From Streptomyces sp. Alt3 (GTDB taxonomy: Bacteria; Actinomycetota; Actinomycetes; Streptomycetales; Streptomycetaceae), in the NCBI RefSeq assembly GCF_030719215.1, contig NZ_CP120983.1, positions 3,968,001-4,032,000 on the forward strand: a stretch of 64,000 bases of DNA, read 5' to 3'. Below the pieces are notes generated by a model. The model was given only the letters and a program-made list of their open reading frames with translations, was not told where the DNA came from and did not search any database. This document shows positions 41,290-49,867 of the stretch, piece by piece; within the stretch, counting starts at the first letter, position 1; every line of letters begins with the position of its first letter. The translations under genes and the position numbers were made by a program.

Positions 41290-41350
41290 ACGCCGGCCAT
41301 GCACGGATCCCCCCTGTCCTCGCCCTCACCCGTCGCCGCACAATGCGCCG

Positions 41351-42460
41351 GTGACGCCAACCGGAGCCGCCCCGTCCCGCCGTCCCAGGAAGAACCGTCC
41401 GGCAACGCGTGGCGCCGCGGTGTTCGGCGCCGTGTGCCTGCTGGTGGCCGCGTGGCTGCTGCTGGTCGGCACGCCCGGCGCGCTGGCCGACGAAAGGGAC
41501 TTCAGGGCAGCGGTCGCCTGCCCGCCCGGCGCCCAGGGCACCCGGGGCGCGGACTGTCTGCGCACCGCCGCGGCGCACATCGACCGGGCCGACGAGGTGC
41601 AGGGCCGCAAGACACCGACGTACTGGCTGTACCTCACCGAGTCGGACGGGACCTCCAGCCGCACCCGTCTCCACGGCAGCCCCCGGGAAGCCCCACTCGC
41701 AGAGCCGGGAACGAAGGTCGAGGTGACGTACTGGCGGAGTCAGATCCGGTACGTCGACTTCTCCTCGACCCGTCTGTCCACCAACGCGGATCCGAGAGGC
41801 GACTACCGGCTCCTCTGCTCGCTGGGCCTCGGCCTCGCGTTCTACGGGACGGCTTTCCTCTGGGGCTGGTACTGGATGTCCCGCCGCTCGCCGCCCACGC
41901 TCAGGGCGTACCCCTGGCAGGCGGCCGTGACGACCACGGGCGCGCTCCTTCTCACCCTGCTCGGGGCCGTCGCGCCCTGGTTCACCGGCAGCATCCAGGC
42001 GGCGTTCCGGCTCGTCGCGTCGGGAACCGTCGTGGTGCTGATCGCCTGTCTGACCGCAGCCGTCGTGCTGAAGCGGCGTCAGCACGGCGACGACACGATC
42101 GGCCTGACGCCCGCCGTACCCATCGAGGAGGAGGTCATAGGCGGCCGCGTCCTGGGCAGCACGCCGTACGCGGACAGCGGAGGTGGCTTCCTCGTGGTCG
42201 GCCCCGGCTACCTGGCCTCCACACCCGACCCCACCGGCTCCGCCTACCGCAGGGAAGTACCCGACACCCTGACCCCGGTACGCGTCCGTCCGCCCTACAC
42301 GACGGACCCCGCCGACCGCCCCGACTACGGGGGCCGCGCCCTGGTCCTGGAGTGCGAGGACAACGGCGAGGAGGTGCTCGTCGTCACCCGCAACAAGCAC
42401 ATGCCCACGATCCTGGGCGCACTCCGGCACCCCCGCACCGACGGCCCGGCCCTGCCCTGA
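41351..42460 (+). CDS. Membrane protein with extracytoplasmic domain, function unknown
   Basis: A 369-residue protein with GTG start. Transmembrane helix 1 is about residues 23-43. An extracytoplasmic loop of about 100 residues follows (two Cys: VACPPG and ADCLRT). Then come three helices near 154-173, 194-212 and 222-240 and a long cytoplasmic C-terminus, HGDDTIGLTPAVPIEEEVIGGRVLG. The stretch TYWLYLTESDGTSS through TKVEVTYWRSQIRYVDF resembles DUF3592-type external domains. A shorter related-looking protein is encoded at 43185. No function is known. Confidence 0.7.
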   Translation: MTPTGAAPSRRPRKNRPATRGAAVFGAVCLLVAAWLLLVGTPGALADERDFRAAVACPPGAQGTRGADCLRTAAAHIDRADEVQGRKTPTYWLYLTESDGTSSRTRLHGSPREAPLAEPGTKVEVTYWRSQIRYVDFSSTRLSTNADPRGDYRLLCSLGLGLAFYGTAFLWGWYWMSRRSPPTLRAYPWQAAVTTTGALLLTLLGAVAPWFTGSIQAAFRLVASGTVVVLIACLTAAVVLKRRQHGDDTIGLTPAVPIEEEVIGGRVLGSTPYADSGGGFLVVGPGYLASTPDPTGSAYRREVPDTLTPVRVRPPYTTDPADRPDYGGRALVLECEDNGEEVLVVTRNKHMPTILGALRHPRTDGPALP

Positions 42461-42518
42461 GCCCGGCCGCGGGAAATCCGGAAGGCGCCGCAGTCCCCCG
42501 CGTCGGTACGTTGTTGTC

Positions 42519-42998
42519 ATGGCCACCCAGATCTTCACCCTGGTCGGCGTCCTCATAGGCGCCCTGACGTCCTACTTCGCGACGGTAGTCGCCGAACGGG
42601 CCAAATTCCGGAGGGAGATGGCCACGCGATGGGACGAGCGCAAGCTCGACACGTACATCCAGTACGTGACGTGCATCAAGGAGATCCAGAGGGCTGCCCT
42701 GGAAGCCGGACGGGCCCACGATGCCGGAACTGACGCGTCCGACGCGTTGCAGGAGATGGAGGAGAGCGAGAACAGAAGATCGATCCTCTTCGAGACCTTC
42801 GTCCTGCTGAGCAACGAGAGGGCCGCCACCGCCGCTCACACCGTCAACCAGCAGACCTGGAAGCTGCTGAGGACGGCCCGCGTCCCCTCGAACGGAATGG
42901 CCGAGATCCGCCCGATTCCTCTGGTGGAGGCGCTCAACGTACTTCACGAGGCAGCGCGGTCGGATCTGACGATATCGAAAGCGGTCGTCGTCCGGTGA
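42519..42998 (+). CDS. Hypothetical protein with N-terminal anchor
   Basis: A 159-residue protein. One helix at residues 5-24 (IFTLVGVLIGALTSYFATVVAE) anchors it; the rest is helical and charged, AKFRREMATRWDERKLDTYIQYVTCIKEIQRAALEAG, suggesting a cytoplasmic coiled structure. It is the last chromosomal gene before the integrated element. The stop codon is 52 bp from the tRNA terminator duplicate. Not recognised. Confidence 0.6.
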   Translation: MATQIFTLVGVLIGALTSYFATVVAERAKFRREMATRWDERKLDTYIQYVTCIKEIQRAALEAGRAHDAGTDASDALQEMEESENRRSILFETFVLLSNERAATAAHTVNQQTWKLLRTARVPSNGMAEIRPIPLVEALNVLHEAARSDLTISKAVVVR

Positions 42999-43049
42999 GC
43001 TCTGCGTGCACCACGACGCGTAGTGCATAGCAGTCACACGTACCGGAAC

Positions 43050-43080
43050 GGCCCCCGACCGATTCGCCTGGTCAGGGGCC
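43050..43080 (-). terminator. Original tRNA-Ser(TGA) terminator displaced to the left junction
   Basis: GGCCCCCGACC (43050-43060) pairs with GGTCAGGGGCC (43070-43080), including one G-U pair when read on the minus strand. The same stem with a different loop occurs at 56611-56641 at an identical distance from the tRNA end. Confidence 0.7.
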
Positions 43081-43086
43081 GTCTCT

Positions 43087-43147
43087 CTGCGGTGGGTGTG
43101 GGATTTGAACCCACGGTGACATCGCTGCCACGACGGTTTTCAAGACC
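43087..43147 (-). other. Left attachment site: 3' fragment of tRNA-Ser(TGA)
   Basis: This 61-bp stretch is identical to 56648-56708, the 3' part of the complete tRNA-Ser(TGA) gene. It starts in the anticodon stem/loop (AAAACCGTCG on the minus strand) and runs through the T-arm to the 3' end. The rest of the tRNA is missing, so it is a remnant created by integration and marks one boundary of the 13.6-kb element. Confidence 0.92.
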
Positions 43148-43184
43148 TTTTGGCTGTCTGGCGTCCTCTGCTCTCCGTCCCAGG

Positions 43185-43673
43185 TCAGAGGCTTGTGGAC
43201 TCCGAGGTCCGGCCGTCTCCCTCGGCGTCGTGCCCGCTACGTGCCCCAGCGTTCGACCGGCTGTCTCGTCGCACTCGGCGCACCTCTCTGAGAGTCAATG
43301 CCCCAGTTACGGCTCCCCCCAGGATGGGAAGCACTGGCGTCAGTACGTTGATGCCCCAGGAAACGAAGCTGCGATCCACCGGCGTGTAACTACCCCACGG
43401 TGTCCGGACAGCTTTGACGACCTCTCCTTCGCGACCGTCGTACCTGATCTTGAGCGTGTGCGCCTCGTTACCCACCTCCGGTCCGCTGCACACGGAGTAA
43501 CTGCCGCCACGTCCTCCGCCCTTGCTGTGGCACTCCACGATGCGGACCTGGACCGCGTCCCCCACCAGATCCAACCGCGCGAGCCCGCTCATCAGAGCCC
43601 AGGCTGTGGCTGCCGCGGCCATCAGTGTGAGCGTGCAGTAGCCAGCAATGGCGCGTTTACTCCCCCTGGTCAT
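43185..43673 (-). CDS. Membrane protein with two helices, near the int end
   Basis: A 162-residue protein from ATG 43673. Helix 1 is about residues 11-29 (GYCTLTLMAAAATAWALMSGL), an external domain of about 80 residues has two Cys (VECHS, SVCSG), and helix 2 is near 113-132 (WGINVLTPVLPILGGAVTG). The external stretch VRIVECH...LKIRYDGREGEVVKAVRTPW is similar in style to DUF3592 proteins. It is the gene between attL and the integrase. The function is unknown; such surface proteins could aid entry exclusion or be cargo. Confidence 0.65.
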   Translation of the reverse strand: MTRGSKRAIAGYCTLTLMAAAATAWALMSGLARLDLVGDAVQVRIVECHSKGGGRGGSYSVCSGPEVGNEAHTLKIRYDGREGEVVKAVRTPWGSYTPVDRSFVSWGINVLTPVLPILGGAVTGALTLREVRRVRRDSRSNAGARSGHDAEGDGRTSESTSL

Positions 43674-43736
43674 GGCCCCAGCATCCCTTGCGTGCAACCA
43701 AGTCGGTAGTCGCAGTCGGCCGCCCACAAGACGAAT

Positions 43737-43764
43737 GCCCCCAAACCGATTTCGGTTTGAGGGC
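43737..43764 (-). terminator. Terminator after the integrase
   Basis: GCCCCCAAACCG (43737-43748) pairs with CGGTTTGAGGGC (43753-43764), one mismatch, loop ATTT, 28 nt past the integrase stop codon. Confidence 0.7.
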
Positions 43765-43792
43765 CATCCAGGCGCAGGAGGTTGACGCCAGA

Positions 43793-44941
43793 TCATGTAC
43801 GAGCAGGCACCGCAGTGGAGCCGTCGTCATCGTCTTCGTGGCCACTGAGCCAGGAGTCCGCCGCTTCGGCGACTTGTTCGTCACGGCCGATGACGGGCCG
43901 GGCATAGTGCCGAGTCGTAACGCTTGCGTTCGAGTGGCCGAGCCGGTGCGCGGCGGTCATCACGCCGTACCGATCGGCGACCCACGTCCCGTGCGAGGCG
44001 CGGAGATCGTGCGGCGTGACGTCAGTGAGCCCGGCAGCCGCCACGGCGGGATCGAAGTACGCCTTGCGCCACTGGTTGTAACGCAGAGGCTTGCCGCCAG
44101 GCGTGACAAACAGGAGAGTGTCCTCCCCATTGGGCAGCGTCTCCAGGTGCCGGCCGATCCGCGCCGCGAGCGACGGCCCGATCCGCAGGACCCTCTTCTG
44201 ATGGGACTTCGGGGTGTCGAAGACGAGGGTGCCGTTCGCTTCCGCCAGGTTCTCATCGACGAGGACCAGGCCGCCCGACACATCGATGTCCGCTCGCCGC
44301 AGCGCGAACGCCTCCCCGACCCGCAGACCCGTGTAGGCGAGCAAGGAGATCAGCAGGTCATGCGGCTTCGTCGCGCTCCTCACAATCCGTGAGGCTTCCA
44401 GCGGGGTGAGGATGTGCGGCTCGGTCTGAGGCATGCGAGGCAGCTTCACGCCCCTGCACGGCGTCTGTCCGATCATCTCGTTGTCGACGGCCGCCCGCAT
44501 GATCTGCGAGAGCACCCGGTAGGCCTGCCTGATCCGCGAGGCGCTGAGACCACGGGTCTTCATCGCACCGACCCATTCGACGATGGTGATCGGCCGGAGG
44601 CTGGAAAGCTCACGGTCACCGAGCGCCGGAACAATCAGCGAGTTGATCAAGGATCGGTACGACGCCTGTGTCTTGTGCTTGAGCTGCGGGGAGACCGCGG
44701 TGAGCCATCGTGCCGACCAATCGTGGACGGTGGTCCGTCCCTCGGCGGGGTCGAGCCAGCGGCCCTCCTCCATCTCGATTCGCTTCCGTGCCAGCCAGCG
44801 ATCGGCGTCCGTCGTTGTCGCGAACGTCTGATCAGCGGCACGCAGCACACCGTCAGGCCCCGGATACCGAGCCTGGAACCGGCCGGACGGCAACTTCCGG
44901 ATCCGGCCGAAGGCGCGTCGGGACTTACGCTTGGCGGCCAT
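43793..44941 (-). CDS. int: Tyrosine recombinase integrase
   Basis: A 382-residue site-specific recombinase that integrates and excises the element at tRNA-Ser. The N-terminal arm-binding region has RKLPSGRFQARYPGPDGVLR. The core-binding SAM-like domain is about residues 65-165. The catalytic domain is about 175-370: Arg in LLAYTGLRVGEAFALR, the H-x-x-R in TPHDLRASHGTW, the second His region RLGHSNASVT, and the nucleophile Tyr in TTRHYARPV. Start ATG 44941 overlaps the excisionase TGA (TGATG), indicating coupled translation. Confidence 0.95.
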   Translation of the reverse strand: MAAKRKSRRAFGRIRKLPSGRFQARYPGPDGVLRAADQTFATTTDADRWLARKRIEMEEGRWLDPAEGRTTVHDWSARWLTAVSPQLKHKTQASYRSLINSLIVPALGDRELSSLRPITIVEWVGAMKTRGLSASRIRQAYRVLSQIMRAAVDNEMIGQTPCRGVKLPRMPQTEPHILTPLEASRIVRSATKPHDLLISLLAYTGLRVGEAFALRRADIDVSGGLVLVDENLAEANGTLVFDTPKSHQKRVLRIGPSLAARIGRHLETLPNGEDTLLFVTPGGKPLRYNQWRKAYFDPAVAAAGLTDVTPHDLRASHGTWVADRYGVMTAAHRLGHSNASVTTRHYARPVIGRDEQVAEAADSWLSGHEDDDDGSTAVPART

Positions 44942-45171
44942 CAGGCGGCCCTCCGGTACGAGTACGCCGAGGCGGGCCGCAGGACGATCGGCGCCACCGT
45001 ATGGGCACTGACGTACTCCTCCACGGCGCTCTCGGGGATGCGGACGTGTCGGCCGACCTTGACGAACGTGATGCGGCGTTCCTCGATGAGCCGGCGAGGA
45101 AAGCGGAGACCGGTGCCGAGGCGTTCGGCGACCTGATTCACGGTGAGCAGTCGGTCCGCCACGGTCACCAC
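44941..45171 (-). CDS. xis: Excisionase, small helix-turn-helix protein
   Basis: A 76-residue protein with a MerR/Xis-type domain: LLTVNQVAERLGTGLRFPRRLIEERRITFVKVGRHVRIPESAVEEYV. Proteins of this type direct the integrase towards excision. Stop overlaps the integrase start by 1 bp (TGATG). Its 5' end overlaps the replication gene by 7 bp, so xis and int are expressed from the same transcript as the rep gene, as known in pSAM2. Confidence 0.9.
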   Translation of the reverse strand: MVTVADRLLTVNQVAERLGTGLRFPRRLIEERRITFVKVGRHVRIPESAVEEYVSAHTVAPIVLRPASAYSYRRAA

Positions 45172-46580
45172 TCCCCCTCGTTGGAATTGCGCTCCTTCAG
45201 TACGTCGCGGGCGGTCTCGCGGTTGGTCTGGAGGTCACGGGCGATGGTGGCGGCGAGAGCTCCTTCGCCGGGGGTGTGCCCGTGGCCGACGTACTGCCAG
45301 TCCGTCAGGACGAGGACGGTGTCCGGTTCACGGTCGGCCAGGCCAAGGACGGTCGCTTCCTGTGAAGCGCGGTAGTCGGCGCGTTCCTGGCGGAGGGCGC
45401 CGAGGGTGGTCGAGTAGGTGCGGGACTTGGACGAGAAGTGGCCGCGAAAGCCGAGCATGTGCGCCCAGGCCCAGAGGCGCCGATCTGGATAGAGGCTGTC
45501 GAGCTCACGGCATGCGGTGATGAGCCGACGGGTGTGATCGGGAACGCGGTGGCGGTCGAGTTCGGCGAGCTCACCGATGCGGCGGTCCAGGGTGCCGGTG
45601 TTCTCGGCGGCTTTGGTGGCGTACTTGGCCACGTACGAGGCGACGGCCTGTTCGGTGACATCTGAACCGTCGCCGAAGGCCTTGACCGGGCGGACGTCGA
45701 GCTGTCGGCCCCATCGAAAGGTCCGGGCCGGCTGTTCACCGGCAGCCGGGACGGAGACCGACGTGTACGAGTGCGCGGCTGCGGCGCGTATCGCGTCGGT
45801 GAGGAGGTCGACCGTGGCCCAGGGGGGCGGCGGAGTACAAGGTCCGTCCGGGCCGTCGAGACGTACGACGGCATGGAAGTGGAGGGCTCCGCGCTTCTGG
45901 AATTCAGCGACCTTGCCGAAGGAGACGCGGAGATGGTCGCCCAGCTCACGGCGTGGGATGCCCGCGTGGATGGCGAGTTCGCGGCGAAGTCGGGTGGTGA
46001 AGCGCTGCCAGAGCTCCCCGGCGTGGTTGTTGAAGAGCACGGCGCCCGCGTAGTCGTAGGTCTCCGGGTCAAGGGCGGAGCCCAGGTCCCCGGAGTCCGA
46101 GGCGTGCGCCGTGCCGCAACGGCAGGTGCCCCGGTCGGGGCGGTTGTGGACAGGGCCGAACGAGGGTGCGGTGAGGGTGGTGAAGACGCGCGGGTGGTCG
46201 CGGACGGCGGCGGTGATGTCGCGGCGGTCGTCTCCGGCGAGGCCGGCGCGGATCAGGTGGTAGGTGTCGCCCGCGTAGGTCCAGGCGCAAGAGGGGCAGC
46301 GAGAGGCGCGGCGGTTGCCGCAAGCGATGCGGAGGCGCCCGCCCGGCTCGTACGCGGTCGAGTAGCGGTGCAGGGTCGCGCCGGTGGCCTTGTCCTTGTG
46401 GGTTACCCAGCCGCTCAGATGGACAGGGTCGGCACAGCCGCCGGTGCGGCGGATCTGGTCCTCCCAGCGGGTGTAGTCGGAGGCCGAGGCCACCCGGAGA
46501 ACGTCCCCGAGGACGGTCGGGTCGAGCTGTGGGGCGGGCATGGACCGCTTCTGTTTCGAGGGTGAGGGCCGGTGGGCCAT
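45165..46580 (-). CDS. repSA: RepSA-like rolling-circle replication initiator
   Basis: A 471-residue protein homologous to pSAM2 RepSA. Zinc-like Cys cluster GNRRASRCPSCAWTY and later CRCGTA. The HUH-type motif II is seen as RGALHFHAVVRL and the catalytic Tyr motif as VASYVAKYATKAAENTG. It should nick the double-strand origin so that the excised circular element replicates before transfer. ATG start. Overlap of its stop with xis couples replication and excision. Confidence 0.9.
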   Translation of the reverse strand: MAHRPSPSKQKRSMPAPQLDPTVLGDVLRVASASDYTRWEDQIRRTGGCADPVHLSGWVTHKDKATGATLHRYSTAYEPGGRLRIACGNRRASRCPSCAWTYAGDTYHLIRAGLAGDDRRDITAAVRDHPRVFTTLTAPSFGPVHNRPDRGTCRCGTAHASDSGDLGSALDPETYDYAGAVLFNNHAGELWQRFTTRLRRELAIHAGIPRRELGDHLRVSFGKVAEFQKRGALHFHAVVRLDGPDGPCTPPPPWATVDLLTDAIRAAAAHSYTSVSVPAAGEQPARTFRWGRQLDVRPVKAFGDGSDVTEQAVASYVAKYATKAAENTGTLDRRIGELAELDRHRVPDHTRRLITACRELDSLYPDRRLWAWAHMLGFRGHFSSKSRTYSTTLGALRQERADYRASQEATVLGLADREPDTVLVLTDWQYVGHGHTPGEGALAATIARDLQTNRETARDVLKERNSNEGEW

Positions 46581-46671
46581 GCTGGGGGTTCCTTCCGGTT
46601 GCGAGATCGATCGGTGGGCACGGCTCCCGGGCGGCGGATGCTTGGCGGTATCGAGGCCGCCCGGGGGCCGG

Positions 46672-46986
46672 TCAGCGGCGTTTGGCGTCGGACGCGATCT
46701 GGGAGCGCAGGACGACCGCGCATACGGCGACCGATGCGCTGGTGACGGCGACCGCCAGGAGCAGCGAGACCAGGACGGTGCCGACGACCAGGACTACGGC
46801 GGTACCGGCACCGACGAGCGCGACCGCAGTGCCGGGGGTCAGCTGTACGACCGGACGGGACGACTCAGGGGCGGCGGCGGGTGCCGGGGCAGGCGTGCCC
46901 GGCGTGATGGTGGTCGGCTGGACTACGGCGGGCGGGGTGACCAGGCCCGAGGGCTGCGGCATGGTCGGGATCTTGGGCTGGAACAT
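46672..46986 (-). CDS. SpdD-like spread protein
   Basis: A 104-residue protein. After a Pro/Ala-rich lead (QPKIPTMPQPSGLVTPPAVVQPTTITPG), a two-span hydrophobic stretch VVQLTPGTAVALVGAGTAVVLVVGTVLVSLLLAVAVTSASVAVCAVV ends in a basic tail. This is the pattern of SpdD proteins, which assist intramycelial spread of conjugative elements by an unknown mechanism. The stop codon is about 90 bp from the rep gene. Confidence 0.8.
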   Translation of the reverse strand: MFQPKIPTMPQPSGLVTPPAVVQPTTITPGTPAPAPAAAPESSRPVVQLTPGTAVALVGAGTAVVLVVGTVLVSLLLAVAVTSASVAVCAVVLRSQIASDAKRR

Positions 46987-47013
46987 GGGTGGTTCTCCTC
47001 TCCCGGGCGCGGG

Positions 47014-47169
47014 TTACTTGACGGCGGTGTCGATGACAGAGGCGAAGAGGCTGTCGGCGAGGAGGTAGCCGCCGAGGAGGAGCACGCAGATCAGCCACAC
47101 CGGCGGACGGAAGAGCTTGATGCCGAGGTAGCCGACGACCAGCAGGGCGATCCAGAGGGGGATGTCCAT
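47014..47169 (-). CDS. Small two-helix membrane protein of the transfer cluster
   Basis: A 51-residue protein, MDIPLWIALLVVGYLGIKLF and then PPVWLICVLLLGGYLLADSLFASVIDTAVK, with two hydrophobic helices and almost no soluble part. Very small and highly hydrophobic, typical of a Spd-type gene. Its ATG is at 47169, about 12 bp from the next gene upstream. Confidence 0.7.
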   Translation of the reverse strand: MDIPLWIALLVVGYLGIKLFRPPVWLICVLLLGGYLLADSLFASVIDTAVK

Positions 47170-47181
47170 GGACGCTGTCTC

Positions 47182-47373
47182 CTAACGGGCGGTGCAGCGG
47201 TGGGTACGGGCGGCGAGTTGGGCGGCGGTCCGGCTGGAGTAGTCGGCGGACCAGCCGCAGCGGTCGGCAGTGCAGACGGCGGCGTGGGCGGTGCGGCCGG
47301 TGCGGTCGCGGTGGGTGCCGATCTGCACGGGGCCGATACGCATCACGGAGTGGAAGCTGTCGCGGGCGGGCAT
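47182..47373 (-). CDS. Mobile element transfer protein (small Cys protein)
   Basis: A 63-residue protein of a family found in AICEs: SVMRIGPVQIGTHRDRTGRTAHAAVCTADRCGWSADYSSRTAAQLAARTHRCTAR. Three Cys in CTADRCG and HRCT, with His residues, suggest a zinc-binding finger. It is usually annotated as mobile element transfer protein. The function is not known beyond its linkage to tra. Confidence 0.75.
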   Translation of the reverse strand: MPARDSFHSVMRIGPVQIGTHRDRTGRTAHAAVCTADRCGWSADYSSRTAAQLAARTHRCTAR

Positions 47374-47378
47374 GCCGG

Positions 47379-47564
47379 TCAGCCCCTGTCGGTCGTCGGG
47401 TCGGTGTACTGGGCGCGGATGCTGCGGGCGGTGGCCGGGTCGTCGACGCGCCGTGCGGCTTCCTCGGCGAGCAGGTGAGCGAGGAAGGGACGTCCGGCTG
47501 CGGCCATCTCACGCGCTCCGTCGAGGTAGTCGGCCACGGTCAGGTCGGCGGGATCGTGGGTCAT
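47379..47564 (-). CDS. Small acidic hypothetical protein of the transfer cluster
   Basis: A 61-residue soluble protein, MTHDPADLTVADYLDGAREMAAAGRPFLAHLLAEEAARRVDDPATARSIRAQY, helical and alanine-rich. It lies between the DUF2637 gene and the transfer-protein gene, 5 bp from the latter, and is a common constituent of such clusters. No function is known. Confidence 0.65.
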   Translation of the reverse strand: MTHDPADLTVADYLDGAREMAAAGRPFLAHLLAEEAARRVDDPATARSIRAQYTDPTTDRG

Positions 47565-47582
47565 CTCAGTTCTCCTTTGCAG

Positions 47583-48248
47583 TCAGCTGAGGCGGGCGGC
47601 GATGGCGTCGGCGAGATGGGGCGGAACGCCGAGGCGGGAGCGGAGGGTGTCGGTGTCGATCGGTGATCCGGTGCGGGTGCGGTACTCGTCGGCGACCTTG
47701 CGGGCGTGGTCGATCAGCACGGCGGGAACGGGCGTATCCGGGGACGGGGTCGGTGGCGAGGACAGGGCCGTTGCCGCAGGGAGTTCATAGGCCGGGGATG
47801 GGATCGGGGCGGCGTCAGGGACACGCGCCGGCTCGACGTCCTTCGTCTCCGTGACGGCGGCTGGCGGAGCTGACTCCGGCTTCCCCGACGAGTGGGCGAG
47901 GAGAGTGCCGCCGAGGAAGGCGAGTGCGGGCCATCCGGCGATGCCGAGCCGGAGCGGGGCCGGTGGGTCGGCCAGGTCGAGGAACCCGGCGGTGGCGACG
48001 TTGGCGCCGAGCGACGCGAACAGGGCGATCAGGAACCAGCACCAGGCCAACCGAGACGGACCCTCGCTGCGCAGCCGACGCCAGGCGGCGACAAGGAGCA
48101 AGTCGACGCTGACCGGGTAGGCCCATGCCTTCCAGCCGTCCTGTCCGGCCGCGGCGGCGAGGTCATGCACGTGGGCGAAGGACAGAGCTCCGGCGATAAC
48201 CGCCTGGATCAACACCGCGTCGATCCGGAGACCGTGCCGGGCGCCCAT
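47583..48248 (-). CDS. spdB2: SpdB-like DUF2637 spread protein
   Basis: A 221-residue protein. Four predicted helices in residues 8-120 (AVLIQAVIAGALSFAHVHDLAAAAG, WKAWAYPVSVDLLLVAAW, CWFLIALFASLGANVATAGFLD, LGIAGWPALAFLGGTLLAH) match the DUF2637 family, known from plasmid SpdB proteins of Streptomyces. Then a Pro-rich linker and a C-terminal DNA-binding-like region (IDHARKVADEYRTRTGSPIDTDTLRSRLGVPPHLADAIAARL). It should form complexes in the membrane for plasmid spread through septa. Start overlaps the upstream gene stop by 1 bp. Confidence 0.85.
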   Translation of the reverse strand: MGARHGLRIDAVLIQAVIAGALSFAHVHDLAAAAGQDGWKAWAYPVSVDLLLVAAWRRLRSEGPSRLAWCWFLIALFASLGANVATAGFLDLADPPAPLRLGIAGWPALAFLGGTLLAHSSGKPESAPPAAVTETKDVEPARVPDAAPIPSPAYELPAATALSSPPTPSPDTPVPAVLIDHARKVADEYRTRTGSPIDTDTLRSRLGVPPHLADAIAARLS

Positions 48249-48433
48249 CAGGAGTCCTCAGCGGGGTCGGAGTCGTCCGGGAACGTGCCCGGCGGCGGCT
48301 CCGGCAGCGACACGGCGAGGGACGGGCTGACGGCGTCCACGAAGTCGAGGTCGGCGCCGGCCATGTCGGCGTACAGGGCGAGTTGGCCGAGCAGAAGCAC
48401 GGTCCGGGCGAAGTCCTCGCAGTCAGGGCACAT
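48248..48433 (-). CDS. Small acidic protein upstream of spdB
   Basis: A 61-residue protein starting at ATG 48433 with GGGAG upstream: MCPDCEDFARTVLLLGQLALYADMAGADLDFVDAVSPSLAVSLPEPP. An N-terminal CPDC pair could bind a metal. Overlaps the spdB start with TGATG. No function known. Confidence 0.65.
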   Translation of the reverse strand: MCPDCEDFARTVLLLGQLALYADMAGADLDFVDAVSPSLAVSLPEPPPGTFPDDSDPAEDS

Positions 48434-48512
48434 GGCGGTTCTCCCTTCTCTGGGCATGGCAGTGGTAGGGACTCGGCGCGAAGACGGTCACGCCTACCGG
48501 GTGGGGGAGAGA

Positions 48513-49865
48513 TCAGGCGGTGGCCGGAGAGGCCTTCGCCGATGGCACAAGCTCGGTGGAGGTGCCGGTGGTGGGCCGGAAAGGGGCCAGCTCGGGCAGG
48601 TCCGGGGTCCTGTCGGCGTACCGGTTGCAGAGGTTCACGGCCTGGCGGAGCGAGGTGTGCGGAGCGCGGATGCGATGCCAACCGCCGGACGCGTCTCCCG
48701 CGATGGCGAGGCCTCGCAGTTCGGCGGGAATCTGGATGGCGGCGAGGACCGCGTCCGGGGCGATGTCGCCGAAGGCCATGTTGGCGGAGGTCTCGTCGTT
48801 GAGACGGTGGGCGGTGCGGCCGGTGAGTTGGGCGCGGAGCATGGTGATGCCCTTGCCGAGTTCGGAGCCGAAGCGCTGTCCACAGATTTCGAGGTAGATA
48901 CCGGCGGCGCGGCCGAGCTGCGCGAGACGGACCAAGGCGGTGATGATGCGGTCCCGCCGCCTCTCCTCCTCCTTCGTTGCGTACAGGGCGAGTTCGGCCA
49001 CCTCGTCGACCAGGACGACGACCGGGGTCGGGCGGAGCTCATCAGGCAGGTCCCAGATGTCGGCGGCGATCTCCGCGTCCGGCACATCGACGGTGATGCG
49101 CTGCTGGGTACGGATGAGGCAGTAGACGTCCGCCATCCGCGCCACGAGTGCATCGAGGAGTTCGGCAGCGGTGTCCGGACTGTCGGCCAGCGCTGAGAAC
49201 CGGCGCGCCAGCGGGAAGAGTTCGACCCCTTGCTTGCAGTCGAGGCCGACGAGAGCAACGTCCAGAGGAGCAAGGCCGGCGACCAGGTTGCGTTGGTAGA
49301 CCGACTTGCCGGACTCCGTGGCGCCGAGGGTGAGGGCGTGAGGTATCGCGCGGTAGTCGCGGTAGTGCACCGACCCGTCCTCCCGAAGGCCGACCGGTAC
49401 CCGCATCGCCCGGGTCTCCGTCTCAGCAGGCATCTGCACCCGCTTGAGCACGTCGTATCCGGTCATCCGCACCTCGACGACACCGGACCGCACCTCGCGT
49501 GAGGTCACGCCGAACATCGAGAACGAGTGCCGAAGTCGGTCCGAGGCCGTGGCGATGTCGAAGACGTCCTGGCCGGGTCGGAGCTTGAGTCGGAGGACCA
49601 GGCCGGTGCGAGTCGGCCGCAGTCGCCGGATACGCGGTGGGCGGGGCTCAGGTATCGGCCGGTTGGTGGCCCGAGCCAGAGATAGCCGCCACCGCGGCGG
49701 CGGAACGGTCAACCCGCACGCGTCCATGACCGAGCGGTATCGGACCAAGACCCGCAGCGCGGCCAGGGTGACCCCGAAGGCCAACCAGTACCAGGCGGGC
49801 CGCCGCCACCGCAGGAGACCCGCAGCGGCGACGACCAGCACCAGAGCGACCGTGAAAGCGGTCAT
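48513..49865 (-). CDS. traSA: TraB-like FtsK/SpoIIIE conjugal DNA translocase
   Basis: A 450-residue protein. One or two helices at residues 3-35 (FTVALVLVVAAAGLLRWRRPAWYWLAFGVTLAALRVLV) anchor it. The motor domain is about 160-400: Walker A LTLGATESGKSVYQRNLV, Walker B VVVLVDEVAELALYA, followed by LAQLGRAAGIYLEICGQRFG. C-terminal end has a short winged-helix-like stretch. It transfers double-stranded DNA between mycelia in Streptomyces, as TraSA of pSAM2. Start ATG 49865 (MTAFTVAL); a longer frame upstream is not used. Confidence 0.92.
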   Translation of the reverse strand: MTAFTVALVLVVAAAGLLRWRRPAWYWLAFGVTLAALRVLVRYRSVMDACGLTVPPPRWRLSLARATNRPIPEPRPPRIRRLRPTRTGLVLRLKLRPGQDVFDIATASDRLRHSFSMFGVTSREVRSGVVEVRMTGYDVLKRVQMPAETETRAMRVPVGLREDGSVHYRDYRAIPHALTLGATESGKSVYQRNLVAGLAPLDVALVGLDCKQGVELFPLARRFSALADSPDTAAELLDALVARMADVYCLIRTQQRITVDVPDAEIAADIWDLPDELRPTPVVVLVDEVAELALYATKEEERRRDRIITALVRLAQLGRAAGIYLEICGQRFGSELGKGITMLRAQLTGRTAHRLNDETSANMAFGDIAPDAVLAAIQIPAELRGLAIAGDASGGWHRIRAPHTSLRQAVNLCNRYADRTPDLPELAPFRPTTGTSTELVPSAKASPATA

Positions 49866-49867
49866 GA

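Noticed and set aside
43087..43147. A further complete tRNA-Ser at the left end
   Set aside because: Only the 3' part is present; the D-arm and 5' acceptor are missing. It is the att remnant.
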